Below are positions 40,020-49,598 of a stretch of DNA of 64,000 nucleotides, piece after piece. The DNA lies in the NCBI RefSeq assembly GCF_028369295.1, contig NZ_JAQMYP010000023.1:91224-155223 (forward strand), written 5' to 3'. The notes under the pieces are model-generated. The model had not been told where the DNA came from. It made no database searches and saw only the letters and a program-made list of their open reading frames with translations. This DNA comes from Streptomyces sp. HD. Lineage in GTDB: Bacteria > Actinomycetota > Actinomycetes > Streptomycetales > Streptomycetaceae. Each line of letters starts with the position of its first letter. Positions within the stretch are counted from its first letter, which is position 1. Both the position numbers and the translations under genes were made by a program.

Positions 40020-42869
40020 ATGCACTTTCGCGGGAAGTCGATCCGCCGGAAGATGGTGGCGCTGCTTCTCGTGCCGCTGGTGTCCCTGACCGCTATCTGG
40101 GGTTTCGCCACGGTACTCACGGGGCGAGGTGTGGCCCAGCTGTTCACGGTGTCGTCCCTCGTCGAGAAGATCGGCTACTCCACCGAGGACGCCGTCCGCG
40201 TCCTGCAGCAGGAACGCCGCCAGGCACTGGTCTATCTGGCCGACCGCCGGGCCTCGGACGCGCAGTCCGCGCTGCGTGTCACCCGCAGTGCCACCGACGC
40301 CGCAATCGCCGACGTCCGCAAGAACGCCAAGGACCCAGACGTCCGCGACGGGTTGGACGAGGGCGACGACGAGCGCCTCACCGCCATGCTGGAAGCCTTC
40401 GACGGCATCAACTCCCTGCGCAGCAGCGTCGAGGACGGAACGGTCTCCCGGTCTCAGGCACTCGGCCTCTACAACCGGCTCATCGATCCCTGCTACGCCC
40501 TGCTGGGCTCCCTCGACGGGATCGACAGCGTGGCGATGGACAAGCAGGCCCGCGCCCTTCTCAACGTGACCCGTGCCCGCGAACTGCTCTCCCGCGAGGA
40601 CGCGTTGCTCAGCTCCGCCCTGGTGGTCGGCAAGCTCTCCCGCGAGGAGATCCGCGACGTCACCGATCTCGTCGCCCAGCGCAACCTCATGTACGACATC
40701 AGTCTGGCGGACCTGCCCTCGTCCGAGCGTGAACGCTACGAGCGCTTCTGGGACAACGCCTCCACCGCTCCACTGCGCGTCGCCGAACAGGCAGTCATCT
40801 CCTCCCAGTCGGGCCGGCCCAGCACCGTCGACGCCAAGAGCTGGGACACCGCTGCCGGCAGCGTCCTCGACGAACTCAGCAGACTCAACGACGACGCGGG
40901 CGCGCGCTATCAGGACCGCGTCAGCCCCGTCGCGATGGGCGTCATCATGAAGGCGGCCATCGCCGGCATCCTCGGACTGCTCGCCCTGCTGTTCTCGCTC
41001 TTCCTGTCCGTGCGCATCGGCCGCGCCCTCATCCGCGATCTGCGGCAGCTGCGACTGGAGGCCCACGAGGCATCCGGCGTACGCCTGCCCAGCGTGATGC
41101 GCCGCCTCTCCGCCGGCGAACAGGTCGACGTTGAGACCGAGGTCCCACGCCTGGAGTACGACAAGAACGAGATCGGCGAGGTCGGCCAGGCCCTCAACAC
41201 CCTGCAGCGCGCCGCCGTCGAGGCAGCCGTCAAGCAGGCCGAACTGCGCGCCGGCGTCTCCGAGGTCTTCGTCAACCTCGCCCGCCGCAGCCAGGTCCTT
41301 CTCCACAAGCAACTCACCCTCCTCGACACAATGGAACGCCGGACCGAGGACACCGACGAACTCGCCGACCTCTTCCGCCTCGACCATCTGACCACCCGTA
41401 TGCGCCGGCACGCGGAGGGCCTGGTGATCCTCTCCGGCGCCGCCCCCTCCCGACAGTGGCGCAAACCCGTCCAGCTCATGGACGTCGTGCGCGCCGCGGT
41501 CGCCGAGGTCGAGGACTACGAGCGCATCGAGGTCCGCCGTCTGCCCCGCGTCGCCGTGACCGGACCGGCCGTCGCGGACATCACCCACCTCGTGGCCGAA
41601 CTCCTGGAGAACGCCACGGTGTTCTCCCCGCCGCACACCGCGGTCCAGGTCCTGGGCGAGCGGGTCGCCAACGGCTTCACCCTGGAGATCCACGACCGCG
41701 GCCTGGGTATGGCGGCCGACGCCCTGCTGGACGCCAACCTCCGACTCGCCGAGACGCCCGAGTTCGAGCTGTCCGACACCGACCGGCTCGGTCTGTTCGT
41801 GGTCAGCCGGCTCGCCCAGCGGCAGAACGTCCGCGTCTCGCTCCAGCCGTCACCGTACGGCGGCACCACCGCCGTCGTCTTCATCCCCGACGCGCTGCTC
41901 ACCGACGACGTCCCGGACACCAACGGCATCGGGTTCCGTCTCGACCGGCCGACGCCCTCCAAGGAGGCGGAGCTGGAGGAGTCCCGCCGCGCCGCTCTCA
42001 CCCAGGTCCCGGCCCGCCTGCCCGGACTCCCCGCCTCGCTCATGGACGGTCCGATCGAGCTGGAGGCCCCCGTTGATCTGGACGCCCTCAGCGACTTCCC
42101 GGAGGCACTCGGCGAGGACGACGGGGAACGCGGCGGACTCTTCCGCCCACGTCGCCCCCTCGCCCATGCGGAGGACGAGACGAAGGGCCCGCTGGGCGCA
42201 CACCCGGTCTCCGGCGGCCCAGGCGGACCGGACCAGGCCGACCCCGACGACGAGGTGAGCGCCCCCGTCCAGCTGCCCCGCCGTAGGACACCCAAGCTGG
42301 TCAGCTCGCACGGACGCCCGGTCACCGAGCAGCGCTCCCGGCGCGAGGAGACGGCACCGGAGCCCTCGACGGACCCGGGCCGCCCGGAGCCGAACGGCCT
42401 CGCTCCGCTGCCGACCCGCCGTCGCGGCACGGGATCCCGCGGCGACCTGCCAGGTGCGCCGAGCCGGAGCGGGGACCGGGCAGACGCCGCGCCCTCCGGC
42501 GGGCACGACCGCGGTGAGGCACCCGAGCCCGCAGCTCTCCCGAGGCGCACACGACGGCCCGCGATCGCATCGAGCGGCCCCGACGACACAGTGACCGGCA
42601 AGTTCGCCGCGCAGGGGGAGACCGGCCCCGGCTCGGCGCCGCTGCCCCGGCGGGTACGGCAGGCCAACCTGGCTCCCCAGCTCAGGCAGGGCCCCGCCCC
42701 GCGTGAGGAGGAGGGAACGGAGCTCGCCGAACGGGACGCGGACGAGGTACGCAGCCGAATGGCCTCACTCCAGCGCGGCTGGCAGCGCGGCCGCCGGGAG
42801 AACGCCGCGGGTGAAGACGCCCACAGCGGCACAGCACCACAACGAACGACTAAGGGGGACGGTCGATGA
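40020..42869 (+). CDS. cvnA: conservon sensor-kinase-like protein CvnA
   Basis: 949 residues, first gene of a conservon. A signal-anchor helix (MVALLLVPLVSLTAIWGFAT, 12-31), an extracytoplasmic nitrate-sensor-like helical domain (about 35-300), a second membrane helix (MKAAIAGILGLLALLFSLFL) and a HAMP-like segment lead to a region VFVNLARRSQVLLHKQLTLL in place of a typical His box, and an ATPase domain with N box HLVAELLENATVFSPP, G1 IHDRGLGM and G2 TDRLGLFVVSRLAQRQ. The C-terminal 250 residues are disordered and Pro/Arg-rich. CvnA proteins work with the CvnB-C-D switch rather than a response regulator. GGGGGAGG precedes ATG 40020. Confidence 0.93.
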   Translation: MHFRGKSIRRKMVALLLVPLVSLTAIWGFATVLTGRGVAQLFTVSSLVEKIGYSTEDAVRVLQQERRQALVYLADRRASDAQSALRVTRSATDAAIADVRKNAKDPDVRDGLDEGDDERLTAMLEAFDGINSLRSSVEDGTVSRSQALGLYNRLIDPCYALLGSLDGIDSVAMDKQARALLNVTRARELLSREDALLSSALVVGKLSREEIRDVTDLVAQRNLMYDISLADLPSSERERYERFWDNASTAPLRVAEQAVISSQSGRPSTVDAKSWDTAAGSVLDELSRLNDDAGARYQDRVSPVAMGVIMKAAIAGILGLLALLFSLFLSVRIGRALIRDLRQLRLEAHEASGVRLPSVMRRLSAGEQVDVETEVPRLEYDKNEIGEVGQALNTLQRAAVEAAVKQAELRAGVSEVFVNLARRSQVLLHKQLTLLDTMERRTEDTDELADLFRLDHLTTRMRRHAEGLVILSGAAPSRQWRKPVQLMDVVRAAVAEVEDYERIEVRRLPRVAVTGPAVADITHLVAELLENATVFSPPHTAVQVLGERVANGFTLEIHDRGLGMAADALLDANLRLAETPEFELSDTDRLGLFVVSRLAQRQNVRVSLQPSPYGGTTAVVFIPDALLTDDVPDTNGIGFRLDRPTPSKEAELEESRRAALTQVPARLPGLPASLMDGPIELEAPVDLDALSDFPEALGEDDGERGGLFRPRRPLAHAEDETKGPLGAHPVSGGPGGPDQADPDDEVSAPVQLPRRRTPKLVSSHGRPVTEQRSRREETAPEPSTDPGRPEPNGLAPLPTRRRGTGSRGDLPGAPSRSGDRADAAPSGGHDRGEAPEPAALPRRTRRPAIASSGPDDTVTGKFAAQGETGPGSAPLPRRVRQANLAPQLRQGPAPREEEGTELAERDADEVRSRMASLQRGWQRGRRENAAGEDAHSGTAPQRTTKGDGR

Positions 42870-43303
42870 CCGCACCAGAGGCGACCGGCCACACCGCGAC
42901 CAATCAGTCCGGGGAGCTCAACTGGCTCCTCGACGACCTGGTGGACCGCGTCGCCAGCATCCGCAAGGCCCTCGTCCTCTCCGGCGACGGCCTGCCGACG
43001 GGTGTGTCCAAGGACCTGACCCGCGAGGACAGCGAGCACCTGGCCGCCGTCGCGTCCGGGTTCCACAGCCTCGCCAAGGGCGTGGGCCGCCACTTCGAAG
43101 CGGGCAACGTCCGGCAGACGGTCGTCGAGCTCGACGACGCCTTCCTGTTCGTGACGGCCGCCGGCGACGGCAGCTGCCTCGCGGTGCTCTCGGACGCCGA
43201 CTCCGACGTCGGTCTGGTCGCGTACGAGATGACGCTCCTCGTCAAGCGGGTCGGTGTGCATCTGGGCACCTCTCCGCGCACCGATCTGCCCTCGGGCGGG
43301 TAG
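42866..43303 (+). CDS. cvnB: conservon roadblock/LC7 protein CvnB
   Basis: 145 residues, a roadblock/LC7 domain: LNWLLDDLVDRVASIRKALV, LSGDGLPTGVSKDLTREDSE, HLAAVASGFHSLAKGVGRHF, VRQTVVELDDAFLFVTAAGD, GSCLAVLSDADSDVGLVAYE. Such MglB-like proteins regulate small GTPases, here probably CvnD. ATG 42866 overlaps the cvnA stop by ATGA. Confidence 0.94.
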   Translation: MTAPEATGHTATNQSGELNWLLDDLVDRVASIRKALVLSGDGLPTGVSKDLTREDSEHLAAVASGFHSLAKGVGRHFEAGNVRQTVVELDDAFLFVTAAGDGSCLAVLSDADSDVGLVAYEMTLLVKRVGVHLGTSPRTDLPSGG

Positions 43304-43312
43304 TGGGATGGC

Positions 43313-43708
43313 ATGAGCGCTGAGGGTCAGGGAAGAAGCCACTGGTTCGACGACGAGGCCGGTCCGGTCGTCCGCCCGTACGCCATGACGCGCGGCCGCA
43401 CCACCAGTGCGGCCCAGCATCGTCTCGACCTGATCGCGGTGGTCGTCGCGGAGCCGCACGCGGACGACCCGGACGCCGACTCGACGCTGTCCCCGGAACA
43501 TGTGGACATCGTCGGGCTGTGCCGTGACGCCCCGCAGTCCGTGGCCGAACTCTCCGCCGAACTCGATCTGCCCATCGGCGTCGTACGGGTCCTCGTCGGG
43601 GACCTCGTGGACAGTGAATTCGTCCATGTGAACCGGCCTGTACCGCCTGCCGAGCTGGTGGACGAGAGTATTCTGCGCGACGTGATCAACGGCCTGCGGG
43701 CGCTGTGA
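43313..43708 (+). CDS. cvnC: conservon DUF742 protein CvnC
   Basis: 131 residues of the DUF742 family. VRPYAMTRGRTTSAAQHRLD is the conserved N-terminal motif, followed by a winged-helix region (PQSVAELSAELDLPIGVVRV, LVGDLVDSEFVHVNRP). It is the third conservon component. Nine bases separate it from cvnB. In other conservons the GTPase gene follows directly; here a 3.6-kb hydantoinase/oxoprolinase gene comes first. Confidence 0.93.
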   Translation: MSAEGQGRSHWFDDEAGPVVRPYAMTRGRTTSAAQHRLDLIAVVVAEPHADDPDADSTLSPEHVDIVGLCRDAPQSVAELSAELDLPIGVVRVLVGDLVDSEFVHVNRPVPPAELVDESILRDVINGLRAL

Positions 43709-43732
43709 GCGGCGTGGAAGCGGGGTAGTGAC

Positions 43733-46700
43733 GTGACAGGCTGGCAGTTCTGGGTCGACCGTGGCGGCACCTTCACGGACATCGTCGCGCGACGCCCGGA
43801 CGGCCGTCTGCTGACGCACAAGCTGCTGTCGGAGAACCCGGCACGCTACTCCGACGCGGCCGTCGCGGGCGTACGCGAGTTGCTGGGCGGTTCCCAGGAC
43901 CCCGTGGAGGCCGTCCGTATGGGCACGACAGTCGCCACCAACGCCCTCCTCGAACGCAAGGGCGAGCGGACCCTGCTGGTCGTCACTCGCGGATTCCGCG
44001 ACGCCCTGCGCATCGCCTACCAGAACCGGCCCCGCATCTTCGCCCGCCGGATCGAGCTCCCCGAGCTGCTCTACGAACGGGTCGTCGAGGTCGACGAGCG
44101 CATCGCCGCCGACGGCACCGTCCTGCACGCCCCCGACCTGGATGCCCTCGCCGGCCCCCTCCAAGAGGCGTACGACGACGGGATCCGCGCCGTCGCCGTG
44201 GTCTGTATGCACAGCCATCTGCATCCCGCTCACGAGCAGGCCGTCGGCACGCTCGCCGCCCGCGTCGGCTTCCCGCAGATCTCGCTGTCCAGCGAGGTCA
44301 GCCCTCTGATGAAACTCGTACCGCGCGGGGACACCGCCGTCGTCGACGCCTACCTCTCGCCCGTGCTGCGCCGCTACGTACAGCATGTCGCCGACGAACT
44401 CGAAGGCGTACGGCTGATGTTCATGCAGTCCAACGGCGGTCTCGCCGAAGCCGGGCAGTTCCGCGGCAAGGACGCCATCCTCTCCGGCCCCGCAGGCGGC
44501 ATTGTCGGTATGGCCCGCATGTCGCAGCTCGCCGGCTTCGACCGGGTCATCGGCTTCGACATGGGGGGCACCTCCACCGACGTCTCCCATTTCGCCGGCG
44601 AATACGAACGCGTCTTCACCACACAGATCGCCGGCGTCCGACTGCGCGCCCCCATGCTGGACATCCACACCGTCGCCGCAGGCGGCGGCTCGGTCCTCCA
44701 CTTCGACGGGTCCCGCTACCGCGTAGGGCCGGACTCGGCGGGCGCGGACCCGGGGCCCGCCTGCTACCGGGGCGGCGGCCCGCTCGCCGTCACCGACGCC
44801 AACGTGATGCTCGGCCGTATCCAACCCGCCCACTTCCCCAGGGTGTTCGGCCCCGACGGCGACCAGCCCCTCGACGACGCCCTCGTCCGTGACCGCTTCG
44901 CCGCGCTCGCGCGCGAGATCCGCGAGCAGACCGGCGACGACCGCACGCCCGAACAGGTCGCCGAGGGCTACCTGCAGATCGCCGTCGCCAACATCGCCAA
45001 CGCCGTCAAGCGGATCTCCGTGCAGAAGGGCCACGACGTCACCCGCTACGCCCTCACGACCTTCGGTGGCGCCGGTGGTCAGCACGCGTGCATGGTCGCC
45101 GACTCGCTGGGCATCCGCACCGTCCTCGTGCCGCCCATGGCCGGTGTCCTGTCGGCACTCGGCATCGGCCTCGCCGACACCACGGCCATGCGCGAACAGT
45201 CCGCCGAGGCGCCTCTGGACGCCACCTCCATGCCCGGCGTCCTCAAGACGGCGGACGACCTCGAATCCGCCGCCCGCACCGAACTCCTCGACGAGGACGT
45301 CCCCGAGGACCGCATCAAGATCACCCGACGCGCCCAACTCCGCTACGACGGCACCGACACCACCCTCACCGTCGAACTCACCGACCCCGACGCGATGCGG
45401 CGCGCCTTCGAAGAACGTCATCGCGCCACGTACTCCTTCGCCCTCGACCGCCCGATCGTCGTCGAAGCCCTCTCCGTCGAAGCCACCGGCATCACCGAAC
45501 CCCCCGATCTCTCCGCCCTCGCCCCGTACCAAGCCGCCCCTGAAGGCAGCCCGGCCGCCCCGCGAACCGTCCGCCTCCACACCGGCGGCACCTGGCGCGA
45601 CGTACCCCTCCACCGCCGCGAGACCCTTCCTCCCGGCGAAACCGTCACCGGCCCCGCGATCATCACCGAGGCCAGCGCGACGACCGTCGTCGACGACGGC
45701 TGGCAAGCCGCGACGACCGACGACGGGCATCTGGTCATGGAACGCGCGGCGATTACGGAGAGTTCCGATCTCGGTACGAAAGCCGACCCGGTTCTGCTGG
45801 AGGTCTTCAACAACCTGTTCATGTCCATCGCCGAACAGATGGGCGCCCGCCTCGAATCCACCGCCCAGTCCGTCAACATCAAGGAACGCCTGGACTTCTC
45901 CTGCGCGCTCTTCGACCCGGACGGAAACCTGGTGGCCAACGCCCCCCACATCCCCGTCCACCTGGGCTCGATGGGCACGAGCGTCAAGGAGGTCATCCGG
46001 CGGCGCGGCCCCCGGATGCGCCCCGGCGACACATACGCCGTCAACGACCCGTACCACGGCGGCACCCACCTGCCGGACGTCACCGTGATCACTCCGGTCT
46101 TCGACACCGCGAACACGGAGGGTGACCGGATCCTCTTCTACGTTGCCTCACGTGGCCACCACGCCGAGATCGGCGGCATCGCGCCCGGCTCCATGCCGGC
46201 GAACAGCCGCACCATCGACGAGGAGGGCATCCTCTTCGACAACTGGCTGCTCGCCGAGAACGGCAGCTTCCGTGAGGAGGAGACCCTCCGCCTGCTCACC
46301 GAGGCGCCGTACCCCTCCCGCAACCCGAAGACCAACCTCGCCGATCTGCGCGCCCAGATCGCGGCCAACCAGAAGGGCGTCGACGAAGTCGCCCGCATGA
46401 TCGAGAACTTCGGCCTCGACGTCGTCCAGGCGTACATGAAGCACGTCCAGGACAACGCGGAGGAAGCGGTACGCCGCGTCATCGACGCCCTGGACGACGG
46501 CGAGTACGCCTACGAGACCGACTCCGGCGCCGTGATCCGGGTACGCGTGCGCGTGGACCGCGACAACCGCACGGCCACCATCGACTTCAGCGGCACGTCC
46601 CCGCAGCTGGCCACCAACTTCAACGCGCCGTTCTCGGTCGTCAACGCCGCTGTCCTCTACGTCTTCCGCACCCTCGTCGCCGACGACATCCCGCTCAACG

Positions 46701-47371
46701 ACGGCTGTCTGCGACCCCTCGACATCATCGTGCCGCCCGGCTCCATGCTCGCTCCCGAACCCCCGGCAGCGGTCGTCGCCGGCAACGTCGAGACCTCCCA
46801 GGCGATCACCGGCGCCCTCTACGCAGCCCTGGGTGTCCAGGCCGAGGGCTCCGGCACCATGAACAACGTCACCTTCGGCAACGAACGCCACCAGTACTAC
46901 GAGACCGTGGCCGCCGGATCCGGCGCGGGCGACGGATTCCCCGGCGCGCCCGTCGTCCAGACCCACATGACCAACTCGCGGCTCACCGACCCCGAAGTGC
47001 TGGAGTGGCGCCTGCCCGTACAACTCGACGAGTTCGCCGTACGGCGCGGCAGCGGCGGCGCCGGGCAGTGGCGCGGCGGGGACGGCGCCGTGCGCCGCAT
47101 CCGGTTCCACGAGCCCATGACCGTCTCCACGCTGTCCCAGCACCGCAGGGTGCCGCCGTACGGGATGGCGGGCGGCGAACCGGGCGCACTGGGAGCCAAC
47201 CGTGTCGAACGCGCGGACGGCACCGTCACCGCACTGGCCGGAAGCGACTCGACGGACGTCGCCCCCGGCGACGTACTCGTCATCGAAACCCCCGGCGGCG
47301 GAGGCTACGGCCCACCGTCGCGCGACCCCCATCAAGCAGGAGAAGAGATCGATGATCTTCGGGCGTTCTGA
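43733..47371 (+). CDS. 5-oxoprolinase / hydantoinase, fused A and B domains
   Basis: 1212 residues, close to the length of eukaryotic OPLAH (about 1290). The HyuA half (1-690) has the ATPase motifs WVDRGGTFTDIVARRPDGRL, VRMGTTVATNALLERKGERT, FMQSNGGLAEAGQF, GFDMGGTSTDVSHF and TFGGAGGQHACMVADSLGI. The HyuB half (about 700-1212) has VFNNLFMSIAEQMGARLEST, SVNIKERLDFSCALFDPDGN, NDPYHGGTHLPDVTVI, TIDFSGTSPQLATNFNAPF and PGGGGYGPPSRDP. It should hydrolyse 5-oxoproline or a hydantoin with ATP. GTG 43733 lies 24 bp after cvnC, and its 3' end overlaps cvnD by 20 bp, so it is co-translated within the conservon. This placement is unusual. Confidence 0.93.
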   Translation: MTGWQFWVDRGGTFTDIVARRPDGRLLTHKLLSENPARYSDAAVAGVRELLGGSQDPVEAVRMGTTVATNALLERKGERTLLVVTRGFRDALRIAYQNRPRIFARRIELPELLYERVVEVDERIAADGTVLHAPDLDALAGPLQEAYDDGIRAVAVVCMHSHLHPAHEQAVGTLAARVGFPQISLSSEVSPLMKLVPRGDTAVVDAYLSPVLRRYVQHVADELEGVRLMFMQSNGGLAEAGQFRGKDAILSGPAGGIVGMARMSQLAGFDRVIGFDMGGTSTDVSHFAGEYERVFTTQIAGVRLRAPMLDIHTVAAGGGSVLHFDGSRYRVGPDSAGADPGPACYRGGGPLAVTDANVMLGRIQPAHFPRVFGPDGDQPLDDALVRDRFAALAREIREQTGDDRTPEQVAEGYLQIAVANIANAVKRISVQKGHDVTRYALTTFGGAGGQHACMVADSLGIRTVLVPPMAGVLSALGIGLADTTAMREQSAEAPLDATSMPGVLKTADDLESAARTELLDEDVPEDRIKITRRAQLRYDGTDTTLTVELTDPDAMRRAFEERHRATYSFALDRPIVVEALSVEATGITEPPDLSALAPYQAAPEGSPAAPRTVRLHTGGTWRDVPLHRRETLPPGETVTGPAIITEASATTVVDDGWQAATTDDGHLVMERAAITESSDLGTKADPVLLEVFNNLFMSIAEQMGARLESTAQSVNIKERLDFSCALFDPDGNLVANAPHIPVHLGSMGTSVKEVIRRRGPRMRPGDTYAVNDPYHGGTHLPDVTVITPVFDTANTEGDRILFYVASRGHHAEIGGIAPGSMPANSRTIDEEGILFDNWLLAENGSFREEETLRLLTEAPYPSRNPKTNLADLRAQIAANQKGVDEVARMIENFGLDVVQAYMKHVQDNAEEAVRRVIDALDDGEYAYETDSGAVIRVRVRVDRDNRTATIDFSGTSPQLATNFNAPFSVVNAAVLYVFRTLVADDIPLNDGCLRPLDIIVPPGSMLAPEPPAAVVAGNVETSQAITGALYAALGVQAEGSGTMNNVTFGNERHQYYETVAAGSGAGDGFPGAPVVQTHMTNSRLTDPEVLEWRLPVQLDEFAVRRGSGGAGQWRGGDGAVRRIRFHEPMTVSTLSQHRRVPPYGMAGGEPGALGANRVERADGTVTALAGSDSTDVAPGDVLVIETPGGGGYGPPSRDPHQAGEEIDDLRAF

Positions 47372-47957
47372 GCGCGGGAAGCCTCCGGTCGAGCCCGTCA
47401 CGCTCAAGATCCTGGTGGCCGGCGGCTTCGGCGTGGGCAAGACCACCCTCGTCGGCGCCGTCAGCGAGATCAGGCCTCTGCGCACCGAGGAACTGCTCAC
47501 CGAGGCCGGACGCCCGGTCGACGACACGAGCGGTGTCGAGGGCAAGCGCACCACCACCGTGGCCATGGACTTCGGCCGCATCACCTTGCGCGAGGACCTG
47601 GTCCTCTACCTCTTCGGCACGCCCGGCCAGGAGCGGTTCTGGTTCATGTGGGACGAGCTCTCGGAGGGCGCGCTCGGCGCCGTCGTCCTCGCCGACACCC
47701 GCCGGCTTGAGGACTGCTTCGCGGCCGTCGACTACTTCGAGCGGCGGTCCATACCCTTCCTCGTCGGCGTCAACTGCTTCGAGGGAGCCTCCCGTTACCC
47801 GGCGGAGGACATCCGGCAGGCCCTCGACCTCGACGAGGGCGTACCGCTGCTGCTGTGCGACGCGCGCGACCGGGAGTCCGTCAAGGAGATCCTCATCGGC
47901 GTCGTCCAGCACGCCATGGCGTACCAGGCGGACCGCCGCCAGACCGTCTCCACCTGA
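47352..47957 (+). CDS. cvnD: conservon small GTPase-like protein CvnD
   Basis: 201 residues, an MglA/Ras-like ATP/GTP-binding protein. G1 LVAGGFGVGKTTLVGAVSE, switch region TSGVEGKRTTTVAMDFGRIT, G3 LYLFGTPGQERFWFMWDELS and G4-like FLVGVNCFEGASRYP are visible. ATG 47352 has AGGAG upstream and lies 20 bp inside the preceding gene. It is the usual last conservon component and should pair with the CvnB roadblock protein. A strong hairpin terminator follows. Confidence 0.94.
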   Translation: MIFGRSERGKPPVEPVTLKILVAGGFGVGKTTLVGAVSEIRPLRTEELLTEAGRPVDDTSGVEGKRTTTVAMDFGRITLREDLVLYLFGTPGQERFWFMWDELSEGALGAVVLADTRRLEDCFAAVDYFERRSIPFLVGVNCFEGASRYPAEDIRQALDLDEGVPLLLCDARDRESVKEILIGVVQHAMAYQADRRQTVST

Positions 47958-47974
47958 CGCCCGGAGCACGCGCA

Positions 47975-48008
47975 CGGCCCGTACCCCCGCCGACTGGGGT
48001 ACGGGCCG
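47975..48008. terminator. bidirectional terminator between cvnD and glpK
   Basis: CGGCCCGTACCCC (47975-47987) and GGGGTACGGGCCG (47996-48008) are perfect complements with an 8-nt loop, between the stops of two convergent genes. Confidence 0.85.
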
Positions 48009-48064
48009 CGGCTCATGGACACGCGCGCGTGGATCACGCGACCCGCACGCGCGGGCCGTCTGCG

Positions 48065-49576
48065 TCAGTCGTCGCCGTCCTCCTGCCAGCCGAAGCTCTT
48101 CTCCACCGCCTTGCGCCAGTTGTGGTACTCGCGGTCACGGTCCTGGGCGGTCATGGCGGGTGTCCACTCGACGTCCTTCGCCCAGTGCGCCTTGAGCTCG
48201 TCCAGGTCGTTCCACACCCCGGTGGCCAGCCCTGCCGCGTACGCGGCGCCCAGGCAGGTCGTCTCGGAGATCTTGGGCCGGATCACGGGCACGTCGAGCA
48301 CGTCGGCCTGGTGCTGCATGAGCAGGTTGTTCTTCGTCATGCCGCCGTCGACCTTCAGGGTCGTGATGTGCACGCCGGAGTCCTGGTACATGGCGTCCAC
48401 GACCTCGCGGGTCTGCCAGCTCGTCGCCTCCAGCACCGCGCGCGCGAGGTGTCCCTTGGTGACGTAGCGCGTCAGACCGGTGATGACGCCGCGCGCGTCG
48501 GAACGCCAGTACGGCGCGAACAGGCCGGAGAAGGCGGGCACGATGTATGCGCCGCCGTTGTCCTCGACGCTCTCCGCGAGGGGCTCGATCTCGTCGGCGG
48601 TGCGGATGATGCCGAGCTGGTCGCGGAACCACTGGACGAGCGCGCCCGTTATGGCTATTGCCCCCTCCAGGCAGTACACCGGCGCCTCACTGCCGATCTT
48701 GTAGCCCATCGTCGTCAGCAGCCCGTTCTTCGACGGCACCGGGCGGTTGCCCGTGTTGAGCAGCAGGAAGCTGCCCGTGCCGTACGTGTTCTTGGCCGTG
48801 CCCACGTCGTAGCATGCCTGTCCGAACACCGCCGCCTGCTGGTCGCCCAGAGCCGAGGCGACCGGCACACCGGCCAGCTGCCCGACGGCGGTCCCGTAGA
48901 CCTCGGAGGAGGACTTGATCTCCGGCAGGACGGCCTCGGGAACGTTCATCGCGGACAGGATCGAGGAGTCCCACTGGAGGGTCTCCAGGTTCATCAGCAT
49001 GGTGCGGCCGGCGTTCGTCACGTCGGTGACGTGGTGTCCGCCGTCCGTGCCGCCGGTGAGGTTCCAGATCAGCCAGGAGTCGATGGTGCCGAAAGCGATC
49101 TCGCCGCGCTCGGCGCGGGCCCTCAGGCCAGGCACGTTGTCCAGCAGCCAGGCCGCCTTGGGGCCGGAAAAGTAACTGGCCAGCGGTAGCCCCGTCTGCT
49201 CACGGAAACGATCCTGCCCGTCCGAGCCGCCGAGCTGGTTGCACAGCGCCGCCGTACGGGTGTCCTGCCACACGATGGCGTTGTGCACCGGCTTGCCCGT
49301 CGCGCGGTCCCACAGGACCGTCGTCTCACGCTGGTTGGTGATGCCGAGCGCACTGAGCTGATCGGTGCGCAGACCCGCCTTCGCGATCGCGCCCGCCACC
49401 ACCGCCTGCACCTTCGACCAGATCTCGGTGGCGTCGTGCTCCACCCAGCCGGGCTTGGGGAAGATCTGGCGGTGCTCGCGCTGGTCGACGGCCACGATGG
49501 CGCCGTCCTGGTTGAAGATGATGCAGCGGCTTGAGGTCGTGCCCTGGTCGATAGCGGCGACGAACTTGTCCGTCAT
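48065..49576 (-). CDS. glpK: glycerol kinase
   Basis: 503 residues, FGGY-family glycerol kinase making glycerol-3-phosphate. Motifs: KFVAAIDQGTTSSRCIIFNQ at the N-terminus, LGITNQRETTVLWDRATGKP, IVWQDTRTAALC, the second signature GMKNN-like TLKVDGGMTKNNLLMQHQAD near the C-terminus and VPVIRPKISETTCLGAAYAAGLATG (split across 390-420). Length matches E. coli GlpK. It lies 22 bp downstream of glpF, so they form an operon. No glycerol-3-phosphate dehydrogenase or GylR-like regulator is beside it, unlike the main gyl operon. Confidence 0.96.
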   Translation of the reverse strand: MTDKFVAAIDQGTTSSRCIIFNQDGAIVAVDQREHRQIFPKPGWVEHDATEIWSKVQAVVAGAIAKAGLRTDQLSALGITNQRETTVLWDRATGKPVHNAIVWQDTRTAALCNQLGGSDGQDRFREQTGLPLASYFSGPKAAWLLDNVPGLRARAERGEIAFGTIDSWLIWNLTGGTDGGHHVTDVTNAGRTMLMNLETLQWDSSILSAMNVPEAVLPEIKSSSEVYGTAVGQLAGVPVASALGDQQAAVFGQACYDVGTAKNTYGTGSFLLLNTGNRPVPSKNGLLTTMGYKIGSEAPVYCLEGAIAITGALVQWFRDQLGIIRTADEIEPLAESVEDNGGAYIVPAFSGLFAPYWRSDARGVITGLTRYVTKGHLARAVLEATSWQTREVVDAMYQDSGVHITTLKVDGGMTKNNLLMQHQADVLDVPVIRPKISETTCLGAAYAAGLATGVWNDLDELKAHWAKDVEWTPAMTAQDRDREYHNWRKAVEKSFGWQEDGDD

Positions 49577-49598
49577 GACGTCCCCTTCGTCGGATCCT

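Noticed and set aside
41516..46069. Very long minus-strand open frames opposite cvnA/oxoprolinase (also 22441-25398, 33495-37199, 6609-9065)
   Set aside because: They mirror strongly coding plus- or minus-strand genes with clear motifs and are low-complexity Gly/Arg/Ala-rich; typical open antisense frames at high GC.
43733..47371. Recent mobile insertion into the conservon
   Set aside because: No transposase, terminal repeats or target duplication; base composition is like its neighbours and it overlaps cvnD in a coupled way.
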